Shown: positions 44,283-54,675, counted from the stretch's first letter. The stretch: 64,000 bases of DNA from Bacillus multifaciens (GCF_030756675.1 NZ_JAVBXD010000009.1:60047-124046); one strand, 5' to 3'. Numbers and translations are program-made. The notes: generated from the sequence alone by a model not told the origin.

Positions 44283-45540
44283 CTAACAAGAACGTTCTAT
44301 ACTTGGTTGCTTTCCAACAGGTTCAACCAATTTGTTTGTGTAGTATGCAATTAACCAATATAAGCTCACAATCACACAAAGCAAACCAAATAATAGCCCG
44401 ACGCATTGAGGACTAATGTAGCTTAGCAAAATACCAGTGAAAAAAGTAGACAGTTGCATAAAAGAGGAATACGTAACGGTATGAAAAGTAAAAACCCGCC
44501 CTAATATTTCATTAGGTGTATATTTTTGAAGTAGTGTACTATCTATAGGAGAGATTAATCCCCCGGCTGCTCTCAAAATAAATAATAAAATTACACCTAA
44601 CCATAATTGGCTCGAAATGATAAAAAATACGAAAAATAAGCCTTGAATGAGATAGGCCCATCCAAACACTTTTTTCATTTTGTTTGTATTTGTACTATAA
44701 TATTTCGCAACAATCCAACTCCCAACTAGAGTACCAATCCCTTGAGTAGAATATAATACTCCAATACCAACCTCTCCTGCATGAAAGATTTTCGTGGCAT
44801 ATATGATGATTAAAACTTGATCGGCCCCTGCTACAATGCCCCAAGACATACCAACCAACACCAAAGCTGATACAATCTTATTTTGTAAAATAAATCTATA
44901 TCCTTCTACTGTACTTTGCATGTAAGTCATCTGCTTTGATTGAGCTCTGTTTTTCATTAAAGGAATTGTAGTAAATGATACGATTAAAGCACAAAGAAAA
45001 AAGGACAAGGAATCAATTAGAAAAGCAAATTTATAAGAAACGAAAGCCGTTAACGTCCCGCCTAACGAAGCACCTATAATTCCCATCGCTCCATAAACCA
45101 CATTAGAAAGAGAATTAGCTATGATCATTCTTATGTACTAAAGCAGGTATAGTTGCCTGTCTTGCTGGGGTGAAAAATATACTTGCTACTGAGTTTAAAA
45201 TAGTGAGTATAAACAAAGCTGGTAGATGATTTGAAAAAGGAATCGCCAATATAATGAAGCATCCCCTAAAAAGATCTGTTATTATCATTATTTTTTTCTT
45301 ATTAAAGCGGTCAATAAAGACTCCTACAAAAGGGCTGAACAAAAGCCTCGGCAAGGCTCCTGCTAACAATATCATGCTAACTACTTGAGGTGAATTAGTA
45401 GTTTTATATATGAATCCCATAAGGGCTACAGAGTAAAACCAATCACCCAATGTACTGATAGATAATGCAAAAAATAAATTTCTAAATGGAATGTTATTTT
45501 TTAATAAATCTTTATATGTTAAAGGAGAATTTTTCGTCAT
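44283..45540 (-). pseudogene. MFS transporter split by a frameshift
   Basis: Two overlapping frames, 45540-45115 (141 residues, four helices, GDWFYSVALMGFIYKTT and a typical DRFNKKK loop) and 45128-44283 (281 residues, remaining helices), together make one ~420-residue MFS protein of the macrolide-efflux/YfmO-like kind. The break is at VHKND(HS) / MIIANSLSNV near 45120; a five-base loss between ATGA repeats would explain it. Export substrate unknown; probably inactive. Confidence 0.8.
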
Positions 45541-45590
45541 TCTTTACGCCTTCTTATTCATCAACACCAATCATTATTCAACCAGTGAAT

Positions 45591-46298
45591 TTAGCAAACC
45601 CTAGGGCAAGTAAGGGATTTCCCATTATCATTTGATGTAATGCTAAGTAAATACGGAACAGCAACATGTGACCAAGCCTCAGCTGTTGGAGAACTCGATA
45701 CATACTCTGGTGCACATGATTGTAACATCGAAGTATGAATGCCTCCACCTGGATCTAGTGCAACTACTGCCAGTTCTTTCGGTAATTCTAGTGCCATTGA
45801 TTGGGTCAAACCCTCTATAGCAAACTTGGAAGCGCAATACGGTGCAAGTTCTGCCTCACCGGAACGTCCCCAACTTGAACTAATATTGATTATGATCCCT
45901 CGTTTATTATGAATCATAGCTGGTACAAATGCCCGTATCACATTGACTACACCATTCACATTGATGTTCATAACATTTGCAAATTCTTTCGAAGAAATAG
46001 TCCAAAGCGTTGCATTTTTATTTACAATAGAGGCATTATTAATAAGTAAATCTGGTGCACCATATCGCTGAAGAATATATTCTCCCCAAGCTTTAACAGC
46101 CTTATCGTCCGAAACATCAATGGATTGAAAATCATATTTGTTGTCAAATTGTCTCTTGACTTGTTCTATCTTACTTTTTGAACGACCACATCCAACAATC
46201 AACCAACCTAGTTCAGAAAAACGGTCAATTAATGACCGACCTAATCCTTGTGTTATTCCAGTGATTACCACAAGTTTTTTATTATTTTCTCTATCCAA
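45591..46298 (-). CDS. Short-chain dehydrogenase/reductase
   Basis: 235 residues, ATG 46298. TGITQGLGRSL cofactor loop, NNAS, catalytic Ser in ISSSWG, YCASK. Resembles YueD-like carbonyl reductases. The substrate is unknown. Same strand and spacing as the MFS gene, may have been co-transcribed with it. The C-terminus (SLTCPRVC) is unusual and may reflect a recent frame change. Confidence 0.82.
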   Translation of the reverse strand: MDRENNKKLVVITGITQGLGRSLIDRFSELGWLIVGCGRSKSKIEQVKRQFDNKYDFQSIDVSDDKAVKAWGEYILQRYGAPDLLINNASIVNKNATLWTISSKEFANVMNINVNGVVNVIRAFVPAMIHNKRGIIINISSSWGRSGEAELAPYCASKFAIEGLTQSMALELPKELAVVALDPGGGIHTSMLQSCAPEYVSSSPTAEAWSHVAVPYLLSITSNDNGKSLTCPRVC

Positions 46299-46497
46299 TT
46301 GTTTTCTCTCTCCCTTCCAACATTTTGATTCTTAAATTTATTTTACATTTTTTCAATTAATGATACTTGCTACATATTGACTATATTTTTTACAACTTTA
46401 GTAGTAGAATAAATTTTTTATAAACTGGAAATTTACGGTCCACTAAGATGCGAACCTTTTTTACATATAAATATTAAAAATCTAATTGAGCAAAAGA

Positions 46498-46722
46498 TCA
46501 ATCATTGCAATCGCAGTCTAAGTCTGAGCATTCGCCACAATCTAAAGGACCATCGCTTGAATGTCTTTTTTGAGACTTTCTTCTGAGATAAATACGTAAT
46601 AATACTATGAATATAAAGCAAACAATAAAAGCTATTATAGCTTCTACATATTTTTCATAAATGATAAAACCGATGCCGCTACCACCGGATATGACAATGA
46701 GAAGGGAATAGATCCAAAACAT
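46498..46722 (-). CDS. Small membrane protein with Cys/Asp-rich tail
   Basis: 74 residues, ATG 46722 behind CGGAGG. Two helices (~3-21 and ~28-46), an Arg/Lys-rich segment and the C-terminal tail DCGECSDLDCDCND with four Cys. The tail should face the cytoplasm and could bind a metal or a cluster. Family not recognised. It follows the DUF2085 gene and the two-component genes on the same strand. Confidence 0.68.
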   Translation of the reverse strand: MFWIYSLLIVISGGSGIGFIIYEKYVEAIIAFIVCFIFIVLLRIYLRRKSQKRHSSDGPLDCGECSDLDCDCND

Positions 46723-46756
46723 ATAAAATACCTCCGATTATTAAATAAAAACGATT

Positions 46757-47086
46757 CTAAGAGATTATCCAACTAATACTTGATGAGATTAGTAATGCCA
46801 TGCCATTTCCACTTAGAAATCCAGTTGAAACTCTTAGTATGTTTGTGCTGCTTCTCCATCCCCACTTCTGGGTAAACCCATCGATTAACAATGGAACTTG
46901 AGCAAAGAAAGATAAAGCTAATACGAGAATAAAAGTATATGAGGTCAAAAAATAAATCGGAAACAAAAGAAAACCTAAAAGTATACCAGTACAACGTGCA
47001 CATAAAGGTATATATTTTTGTAGTGAATGATAGCTCCTTTCAGGCTTTCTATGACAAGGAATTTGTGAAATATAACTATGTAGCAA
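46757..47086 (-). CDS. DUF2085 membrane protein
   Basis: 109 residues, TTG 47086 with AAGGGTG upstream. Opening CHRKPERSYHSLQKYIPLCA with RCTG is the DUF2085 signature; three helices follow. The conserved Cys/His pair suggests metal or thiol chemistry. Function unknown. It stands 76 bases after the response regulator gene. Confidence 0.8.
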   Translation of the reverse strand: MLHSYISQIPCHRKPERSYHSLQKYIPLCARCTGILLGFLLFPIYFLTSYTFILVLALSFFAQVPLLIDGFTQKWGWRSSTNILRVSTGFLSGNGMALLISSSISWIIS

Positions 47087-47161
47087 TAATGAACACCCTT
47101 TCTCTTTATACTGCCTTTAGTATATAAGAAATGCTTACTTTGTAAGGGGACAAAACTATTT

Positions 47162-47767
47162 TTAATAATTAGGCTGAATATACCCTAATTTTATTCCTCT
47201 CGTTACAGCCTCTAACGAAGATGAAACATCCAACTTATCAAATATGTGTTGAATATGATTTGAAACAGTGCGTTCACTTACAAATAAAATAGAAGAAATT
47301 TCTTTACGCTTATATCCATCACATAATAATTGTAAAATTTGTTTTTCACTATTAGTTAATTCCTCAACATAGTCCGTAGACATTGGAAAATAACAAATAC
47401 CCTTATTAATCTCAATTAAAATCTGCAACAACTTATCTGGCATAATGTTTTTATTAATAAAACCACTTACACCGATTTTTTGAGCTTCATACCGATAAAC
47501 TGGCAAATCATAGCCTGTTAATATAACTATTTTCGTATCACATTTGCTATCTAAAATATGTTTTGCTACGCCTAAACCATCTTCATTACTGATGTTACTT
47601 AAATTAATATCTATTAATGTGATATTTGGCTTAAACTCATTAATGAATGCCATAACCTGTTCAATATTTTGTAATGAGTAAAAATGATCTATTTCAGGAT
47701 AATCTTCCAAGGCTATCTCTAAACTTTTTGCAAATAAAGCGTGATCATCTATTAATAAAATATTCAT
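47162..47767 (-). CDS. NarL/LuxR-family response regulator
   Basis: 201 residues from ATG 47767 (ATG 47776 possible). Receiver domain: DDH at the N-terminus, phospho-Asp in ITLIDINLS, Thr in VILTGYD, Lys in GFINKN. C-terminal LuxR HTH with LTNSEKQILQLLCDGYKRKE and RTVSNHIQHIF. It starts inside the kinase gene end (23-base overlap), so it pairs with that kinase. Confidence 0.92.
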   Translation of the reverse strand: MNILLIDDHALFAKSLEIALEDYPEIDHFYSLQNIEQVMAFINEFKPNITLIDINLSNISNEDGLGVAKHILDSKCDTKIVILTGYDLPVYRYEAQKIGVSGFINKNIMPDKLLQILIEINKGICYFPMSTDYVEELTNSEKQILQLLCDGYKRKEISSILFVSERTVSNHIQHIFDKLDVSSSLEAVTRGIKLGYIQPNY

Positions 47768-49358
47768 AGGAATCATCCCCTTTCATTGGGATAAGAATAG
47801 CAATGCATAACCCAGAAGGATTACATTCTGAAATTGTCATTTTACCGTTTAATAAAAGCAGCTGTTCTTTAATAGAATTCCATCCTCTATGACCATTAGG
47901 AACATATTTCTCATTAATCACTAAGCCTATACCATTATCTTTTACTATAAGCTCTATTTCGTCATTTTCTAGTTTCAAACTCACAATTAGCTTTGAACAT
48001 TTAGAATGTTTGAATGCATTTGTTACCAATTCTTTTAAAATTCTGTATATAACATATTCATAGGGCTCAACTAAAAATAATTTTTCACTACAATTAAAAG
48101 TGATATCAATATTTTTTATTCCATATTTTTGCTGCACCATTTCTAGTAAATTACTATAATTTTCTTTTAAGGTGAGTGTCTTTAATAGTGTTGGATAGTA
48201 CTCTTCCATTTGTACTCGTATAGACAAATTTAAGTGATCTAACGTTTTTACTATTATTTCATGAATCTCCTCATTGTTAGATTTATTCATCATATTTTTA
48301 ACGGCTAAAATATCTTGTAAAATTTCATCATGCAAAAAATTAGAAAAATCACGTTTTAATTTTTCCTCTTTAGTTATCTGTACGAGGTTTTGAGCATAAA
48401 AACTTTCTGATTTAATTTTTGCTCCTCCTGTATCTGAATTTAATATAGTTTTTTGAATGTCTTTATATAATAAGGTGAAATAAAGTAACACGAACCAAAA
48501 AGTCGTATGTATTATGATGAAATAGGTAATCATATTAAACTTAAACAATAACCCAAGTGAAATAATACAAACAAGAAAAAAGAAGAGAATCAGTCCTTTT
48601 TTACCTTCCTTTAAAAGAAAATACTGCTTTATAAATCTATGATTTTTAAAAGCAACTGCATGAATACTAAATAACGGGAAAAGGATCATGATATACCATG
48701 CTAGATTATTTAAATATTCAGGATTGTCTGCAAAAAACATGGCGTATCCAATAAAGAAAAAAATAAGAACAGCAAAAGATTTAAGTAAATGATTTTTTTC
48801 GCTTTTTAAGATAAACATGATTCGTTCTCGATGTTTCAAAAGTAAGAAAACAATACAAATAAAACTTAAAATAAATTGACACAAAAATAGAATGGCGAAC
48901 ATTTTATCGTTGATCACTTTCGCAACCAATGTCAATAAACATATAATCTGTAATATCCAGTCTATTTCTTTTTTATACATATAAGTAGAATCTTGAAAAA
49001 AGAAATAGAGAAAAAACTGTGCTGTCTGATATAGAATCACTACGCTAAGTAGCGTACTTAACGTATAAAAAATTTGTGTTTCACTAAGTGTGAATAAAAA
49101 CTGCCATGAAGCAAGGATTAGCAAATTAGAAAATTTCCATAGGGTACTATTTTCTTTTATGTTTACAAATCCAATGTAATCCCCGTAAATAACCAAAATA
49201 GTAATAAGTGTCAATGGAAGCAACTTTGCTGTTCCTACAATATTATTTTGCGAAAATTCATAGCATAAAAAAATAATCATACACAGTTGGTTAATTAAGA
49301 TGAGAAGTTGCTTTTGCTCATAATACTTTTTCATAAACTCCCTTACCTTTACTAGCAT
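47745..49358 (-). CDS. Polytopic NarL-type sensor histidine kinase (ComP-like)
   Basis: 537 residues, ATG 49358; ATG 49334 is an alternative. About nine to ten membrane helices in residues 1-300 with almost no extracellular loop, then HisKA_3 (FLHDEILQDILAVKN with the phospho-His) and HATPase_c (ELVTNAFKHSKCSKL, VKDNGIGL). The architecture resembles ComP/LiaS-like sensors of peptides or membrane state. Output is through the adjacent LuxR-type regulator. Downstream of the ABC transporter by 54 bases. Confidence 0.9.
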   Translation of the reverse strand: MLVKVREFMKKYYEQKQLLILINQLCMIIFLCYEFSQNNIVGTAKLLPLTLITILVIYGDYIGFVNIKENSTLWKFSNLLILASWQFLFTLSETQIFYTLSTLLSVVILYQTAQFFLYFFFQDSTYMYKKEIDWILQIICLLTLVAKVINDKMFAILFLCQFILSFICIVFLLLKHRERIMFILKSEKNHLLKSFAVLIFFFIGYAMFFADNPEYLNNLAWYIMILFPLFSIHAVAFKNHRFIKQYFLLKEGKKGLILFFFLVCIISLGLLFKFNMITYFIIIHTTFWFVLLYFTLLYKDIQKTILNSDTGGAKIKSESFYAQNLVQITKEEKLKRDFSNFLHDEILQDILAVKNMMNKSNNEEIHEIIVKTLDHLNLSIRVQMEEYYPTLLKTLTLKENYSNLLEMVQQKYGIKNIDITFNCSEKLFLVEPYEYVIYRILKELVTNAFKHSKCSKLIVSLKLENDEIELIVKDNGIGLVINEKYVPNGHRGWNSIKEQLLLLNGKMTISECNPSGLCIAILIPMKGDDSYEYFINR

Positions 49359-49412
49359 AAATCCATATAAAGCTAATGCTTAATTACTACTATTAGCCTT
49401 ATATAGGAATTT

Positions 49413-51383
49413 TTACTTTTTATTGTCAAAGATAATTTTATAGCATGCTCGCTGTGTTAACAAATAATAAATCATATACACCAAAGTGAAAATAATTAGC
49501 GCTAAAAGAATTGGGAATATGAAGGCACTGTTTTTTCCTAATAAATCGTCCATTAAAGCCGTTTTGTAGGCTATCAGTGCAAAAATACTATGCGCTAATC
49601 CTAATACGTAGGGAATGCTAAATAACGTAAGGACCTCTTTACTTATTATTCTTTTTATCTTTTTCTTGTTATACCCCATTCTTTTTAAAATGATAAATTC
49701 ATTTTTGTTTGACATCATACTCGAAAGGTTATGGAAGTATAGAATACTACCCGTTGCAATAAAAAAGATGATCGTAACAAAACTAATGAGCAAGAATGTT
49801 GAACTATTTTGCTGAATAATGTAATCATTTTTTTGATAACTACTTGTAAAATAAATATTATTTTTAAATAGCGGAGCTAAATTTTCATAAACTTTCTTAT
49901 TATCTTTCATATCAGCTCCATTAAAACTCATCATTGTTGTTTCTTTATGCCCTAAGGTTTTTATCTTTTTATATAGTTGATCTGAAATGACAAGAGTTCC
50001 TACACTATTTGCAAACCCGATTGGATTAAGTAAAGTAGTATCTTTAACTTTTATATCCATGTTATTTGTAGTTGTTAAGTTCAAAGTATATATTTTCCCT
50101 TTATCTAACTTCTCTTTTTCAGGGCGGTATTTTACTAAGATACTTTCATTTTTAGCTAAATTATCAAAGTCTATGTTTTTCCCTTGCATTTTTATTAATT
50201 CTTTATAATCCGACTCGGACATAAGATCAAATCCATGTTCTTTCTTTATGCTATATTCTTTAGGTAAATTGTCAGAAGAGGATGTTACGTGAATAATAGT
50301 TGTTTCTTTATATTTCATATTTTCTTTACCAACAGTATCTTGTACACTTTTAATTGCTTTAGCAGCCAATTGTTTATCTTCTACTCGAAACTCAATAGCT
50401 GACGGTATGATACGTTCTGTAGCAGCAACAGGATAGTAGAGTGTTAGTAATGTAGAACCGAATATAGCCAAAGTTCCTGCAACTAATAAAGTTAACAAAA
50501 TTAAAGTTTTTGCCTTCGAACGGATTTTACATACAAATTTTGGAACGATAATAATATTCGCTTCCTTATAAAACCATGTTTTCTTTTTCTTTAATTTTTG
50601 AATAACATATGGTAGAAAAGAATGAATAAAGAAAATTGTCCCTAGTATTACACTTAACATTGTTAAAAGCGCGATTGGTGAAAACCCTATCGTTTTCCAC
50701 AATGATTTCGTTCCTCTTGTAATATCAATAGCTAAGAAATAACCAATTAAAATCAAGAATAATCCCAGTAACGAGAAAGCTGTATTGATTTCCACCTTCT
50801 TTTCTTCCTTTTTTTCCATACGTACTAAAGTCAGTAAGGAACTTTTCCGAAGAATGATCCAGTTTGATAAAAATAAAACAGTCAAAACAGCAAATATAAA
50901 AACAAAAGTGAATAGTACCGCATCAGGATTAATAAGTGGCACTTCAGAAATATCGATTTGTAATTTTAGTATTCTAACTATCGCTTCGACAATTCCTTTA
51001 TGAGTAAGAGCCCCAAAAGCGATTCCTACAATTAGAGCAGCAAAACAAATAATAATATTTTCAAAGGTTAATAATTTTAGCATTGTTGACTTTCGATACC
51101 CCAAAAGCGAATAAATTCCAAGTTCTTTCATTCTTTTTTTCATAAAGAAAGTATTGGAGTATGACATATAGAATAGTACAAATGTCATAACAAAGATTGC
51201 CACCGTCCTCGACATTGTTTCTACTCTACCATCAGACGAAATCTTTTCCATGATCATATCGTTCATTGAAAAAGAAATAAAGGAGAAAAACACCATCAGC
51301 ACAAAAGCTACTGAAACGAAATAGAACGAATAGAAGGAATAGTTATTCTTCAAATTCTTTTTTGCTATTGTTAATAATCCCAC
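49413..51383 (-). CDS. BceB-like ABC transporter permease
   Basis: 656 residues, ATG 51383. FtsX domain at ~50-180, ten predicted helices and a large extracellular domain (~310-510) between helices 7 and 8, the hallmark of BceB/peptide-sensing permeases (646 residues in B. subtilis). The family gives resistance to bacitracin, lantibiotics or other cell-wall peptides and usually signals to a BceS kinase with an OmpR regulator; here the nearby kinase is of a different type. 23 bases after the ATPase gene. Confidence 0.9.
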   Translation of the reverse strand: MGLLTIAKKNLKNNYSFYSFYFVSVAFVLMVFFSFISFSMNDMIMEKISSDGRVETMSRTVAIFVMTFVLFYMSYSNTFFMKKRMKELGIYSLLGYRKSTMLKLLTFENIIICFAALIVGIAFGALTHKGIVEAIVRILKLQIDISEVPLINPDAVLFTFVFIFAVLTVLFLSNWIILRKSSLLTLVRMEKKEEKKVEINTAFSLLGLFLILIGYFLAIDITRGTKSLWKTIGFSPIALLTMLSVILGTIFFIHSFLPYVIQKLKKKKTWFYKEANIIIVPKFVCKIRSKAKTLILLTLLVAGTLAIFGSTLLTLYYPVAATERIIPSAIEFRVEDKQLAAKAIKSVQDTVGKENMKYKETTIIHVTSSSDNLPKEYSIKKEHGFDLMSESDYKELIKMQGKNIDFDNLAKNESILVKYRPEKEKLDKGKIYTLNLTTTNNMDIKVKDTTLLNPIGFANSVGTLVISDQLYKKIKTLGHKETTMMSFNGADMKDNKKVYENLAPLFKNNIYFTSSYQKNDYIIQQNSSTFLLISFVTIIFFIATGSILYFHNLSSMMSNKNEFIILKRMGYNKKKIKRIISKEVLTLFSIPYVLGLAHSIFALIAYKTALMDDLLGKNSAFIFPILLALIIFTLVYMIYYLLTQRACYKIIFDNKK

Positions 51384-51406
51384 AATTATGTCTTCCTTTC
51401 ATACTC

Positions 51407-52162
51407 TTAGTTATTTCGATTTTCATCAATTTTCGCAATTCCCTTTACAATCTCTTCAAAAAATTCTTTTCTCCCCTGTCCATTTCTTCTTAATTCTTTT
51501 ATGATATTTCCATCTTTAAATATTAAAATTCTACTTGAAAAACTTGCTGCATAAGCATCATGGGTTACCATTAAAATTGTTGTATGAAGTTCCTCATTAA
51601 CCTCTCTTAATTTTTGGAGTAGCTCTGTTGCAGAGCTTGAATCTAATGCGCCTGTCGGTTCATCTGCAAATAAAATACTTGGCTGTTTCGCAATTGCTCT
51701 CGCTGCTGCAACCCTTTGTTTTTGTCCCCCTGAAAGTTGACTAGGGTACTTAGATAATTGTTCAAGTATTCCAAACCGCTTTGCTAAACTATGTATAGAT
51801 GATTCAATTTCTTTTGGAGATTTATGTAGCAAAGTAAGTGGCACAGCGATATTTTCCATTACTGTTAGACTATCGAGTAAGAAATACTCTTGAAAAATAA
51901 AGCCTAAATGATCCTTCCTAAAATCTGTAGATTTATTATCATTGAGTTTTTTAATATCGATGCCCTTTATCAAAACATCTCCATCTGTAGGCGTATCAAT
52001 GGTTGATAGGATATTTAATAAAGTTGTCTTTCCAGATCCAGAGGCTCCCATAATACCAACAAATTCCCCCGATTCAATATCAAAAGATACTTTATTAAGA
52101 CTAGGTAATTGGTTCTTGTTGTAAATCTTTATCAGATTTTTCGCAGATAATAGTGCATTCAT
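51407..52162 (-). CDS. BceA-like ABC transporter ATP-binding protein
   Basis: 251 residues from ATG 52162 behind AAAGGAGC. Walker A GASGSGKTT, Q-loop GFIFQEY, signature LSGGQKQR, Walker B ILFADEPTG, H-loop VTHD. First gene of the transporter/kinase operon. No operator was recognised upstream. Confidence 0.92.
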   Translation of the reverse strand: MNALLSAKNLIKIYNKNQLPSLNKVSFDIESGEFVGIMGASGSGKTTLLNILSTIDTPTDGDVLIKGIDIKKLNDNKSTDFRKDHLGFIFQEYFLLDSLTVMENIAVPLTLLHKSPKEIESSIHSLAKRFGILEQLSKYPSQLSGGQKQRVAAARAIAKQPSILFADEPTGALDSSSATELLQKLREVNEELHTTILMVTHDAYAASFSSRILIFKDGNIIKELRRNGQGRKEFFEEIVKGIAKIDENRNN

Positions 52163-52365
52163 TATATTTGCTCCTTTCAATTTATTTACATGTTAAGTTT
52201 ATTCTTTAATATGCAAAGAAGCATGAGTAAAAAACGCAATCTTCTATTATAAAACGAAAAACTGCAGTTGAATTCTTACTCATAAAAAAAGGCTGTCCAC
52301 AAGCCCGTTACACCGACTTATGAGACAACTCTTTTCCCATCCCAAACCTATTTAAATCAATGACT

Positions 52366-52500
52366 TTGTTTCCCGCAATACTTCAATAAAATACTCTAGT
52401 TATTCATAACGGAAAGAATGCTTACATGCTTATCTGGTGTGTGAACATGAAACATATCTGGTCTGGGTGAAATCGCATCTAGTTCTGGAATTTTCTCCAT
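52366..52500 (-). pseudogene. Decayed 3' end of a pepD copy
   Basis: Reads MEKIPELDAISPRPDMFHVH then TPDKHVSILSVMNN and a frameshift at the Trp codon; the matching intact text is at the 3' end of pepD (54857-55010), about 80-85% identical in DNA. A duplicated fragment, now dead. Confidence 0.85.
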
Positions 52501-52509
52501 TATCATGTT

Positions 52510-52757
52510 TTAGAATGTTACCGCACTTTCCAATTCTTCTAAACACCTTTTGAAATACTGTAACATACTGCGGATTTCTCTTTCTTTATAATGATTCATA
52601 CAAGCTATTTGAATCCAATTTCGCTCTTGTAAATAAGCAGATTCATAATGCAAAGCATAGCCTTGCAGCGCTAACATATCTCCCTGCGAAGAAATGCAAT
52701 CGTAACATTCAACATTAGAAAAACTTTGTTTACCAATGAGGAACTTTGTTAGTTTAT
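52510..52757 (-). pseudogene. C-terminal fragment of an unknown gene
   Basis: Frame reads ... FLIGKQSFSNVECYDCISSQ then GDMLALQGYALHYES, YLQERNWIQIACMNHYKERE and ends ESAVTF. It is coherent protein-like sequence but lacks a start. Family not recognised. Confidence 0.4.
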
Positions 52758-53007
52758 TATTAAATTTATATCATAAGCCGGTTTTGAGTAATTTGTTCAT
52801 TTATTTAGTTAAAACAAGTGTAGCTTTGAAATCAATAAAGATGTTAAAAAAAGAAAGTCTTTTAATTTACAAGAGAAATTAAAAGTGTTCGTATATATTG
52901 TCTAATTTTTTACAGACTGTGTAAGCTGCTAGTCGAGAAAGCTAACTTTTGGGTATAATAATAAAGAAATTTATCAATTTATAGTATCGGTTAGGAGCTC
53001 AGTAGAT

Positions 53008-54408
53008 ATGAAAACAGTTGTTGTCGTAGGTGGAGGTATTACAGGACTCTCTACTATGTTTTACTTAGAAAGATTAAAAAAAGATTACAATATAGATTTA
53101 AAATTGATCCTTGTAGAAAAAAAGGAATATTTAGGCGGAAAAATTCACAGTGTAAAAGAAAATGCTTTTATTATGGAAACAGGAGCAGATTCAATTGTTG
53201 CTCGAAATGAAAATGTGATGCCCCTTGTAAAAGAACTGAATCTAGAAGATGATATGGTATATAACGAAACTGGTATTTCTTACATTTATTCAGAGAATAC
53301 GTTACATCCTATTCCCGCTGATACAGTATTTGGAATCCCTACAAGTGTAGAGTCGTTGTTTAACAGTACGTTAGTCTCAACGAAAGGGAAAATTATTGCA
53401 CTGAAAGATTTTATTACTAAAAACAAAGGTTTTACGAAAGATACATCGCTTGCTTCATTTTTAGAAAGCTTTTTAGGAAAAGAATTAGTTGAGAAGCAAA
53501 TTTCTCCTGTCCTTTCAGGGGTATATTCTGGTAAATTAAATGAACTTACAATGGCATCTACATTACCATATTTACTTGACTATAAAAATAAATACGGCAG
53601 TATTATTAAAGGGTTTGAAGTGAACAAAAAACAATTCCAGGCAGCTGGAAATAAAAAGTTTTTATCGTTTAAAGGAGGACTTTCTACGATTGTTAATCGG
53701 TTAGAAGAGGTGTTGACTGAGACGGAAATACGAAAAGGAGTAACAACAACGAATGTAAGTAGAGTCGGTAATGGGTATGAAGTTTCTTTTTCGAATCAAG
53801 AGAAACTAAAAGCGGATTACATTGTTTTAGCTGCTCCTCATGATATTGCACAAGCAGTATTAAATTCTGCCGAATTAAACAGTGATTTCAATAAATTCAA
53901 AAATTCATCTCTTATTAGTATTTATTTAGGATTTGAAATACCTGATAATCAATTACCGGCAGATGGGACAGGTTTTATCGTTCCAGAAAATGGTATTCTA
54001 TATTGTGATGCTTGTACATGGACAAGTAGGAAATGGAAGCATACATCAAATAAACAAAACTTATTAGTAAGAATGTTTTATAAAAGTTCAAATCCAGCGT
54101 ATGAAAAGATTAAAAATAATAGTAAAGAAGAATTCATTCAAGTTGCTTTATCTGATATTAAAAAAAGTCTTGGAATTCAGGGTGAGCCGCAGATTGTTGA
54201 AGTTACAAACTGGAAAGACTTAATGCCAAATTATCATTTAGAACATAATCAGGCAGTTCAATCTTTGAATGAGAAATTATCAGCTGCTTTTCCAAATGTT
54301 TACTTAGCTGGTGCTTCATATTATGGTGTAGGCATTGGAGCTTGCATAGGGAATGGAAAGAATACGGCAGATAAGATTATGAAAGCATTACATAATTGTT
54401 CGGAGTAA
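53008..54408 (+). CDS. Second HemY-type porphyrinogen oxidase
   Basis: 466 residues, ATG 53008 (AGGAGC 10 bases upstream). FAD motif VVGGGITGLSTMFYL, GGKIHS and METGADS, and the C-terminal YLAGASYYGVGIGACIGNG in place of hemY's SSYAGAGLPDCI. Same length and layout as hemY at 1502 but clearly diverged and standing alone. Could oxidise coproporphyrinogen or another tetrapyrrole or be a resistance variant. No second heme genes beside it. Confidence 0.88.
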   Translation: MKTVVVVGGGITGLSTMFYLERLKKDYNIDLKLILVEKKEYLGGKIHSVKENAFIMETGADSIVARNENVMPLVKELNLEDDMVYNETGISYIYSENTLHPIPADTVFGIPTSVESLFNSTLVSTKGKIIALKDFITKNKGFTKDTSLASFLESFLGKELVEKQISPVLSGVYSGKLNELTMASTLPYLLDYKNKYGSIIKGFEVNKKQFQAAGNKKFLSFKGGLSTIVNRLEEVLTETEIRKGVTTTNVSRVGNGYEVSFSNQEKLKADYIVLAAPHDIAQAVLNSAELNSDFNKFKNSSLISIYLGFEIPDNQLPADGTGFIVPENGILYCDACTWTSRKWKHTSNKQNLLVRMFYKSSNPAYEKIKNNSKEEFIQVALSDIKKSLGIQGEPQIVEVTNWKDLMPNYHLEHNQAVQSLNEKLSAAFPNVYLAGASYYGVGIGACIGNGKNTADKIMKALHNCSE

Positions 54409-54499
54409 TGCTACCTTTATCCCGCTATTCGCGAGCAGTAATACTCCCACCTCAAAAGAGAGGTTTTATGTCGGTTTTTTAATTGATGTATATATCTTA

Positions 54500-54660
54500 C
54501 TATTTAACTTTGATTAAGGTTTCTACACGTGTAGTTTTATTTTCTTTAATTGTTAAAGTAACATTTCCAGCTTCTTTAAATGAGTAAGGAGAAATTCGAT
54601 ACACTTCTTTAATTTTATATTTCTTATCGATTTCTTTTGTTGATGTATTTGTTATTAAGG
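54500..54660 (-). pseudogene. C-terminal scrap of a secreted-protein-like gene
   Basis: Frame reads TNTSTKEIDKKYKIKEVYRI then SPYSFKEAGNVTLTIKENKT and a stop at 54500. Beta-rich and lysine-rich; no start, no family recognised. The remaining 54409-54499 holds a small terminator-like hairpin (54451-54480). Confidence 0.3.
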
Positions 54661-54675
54661 ATATATGTAAACGTC

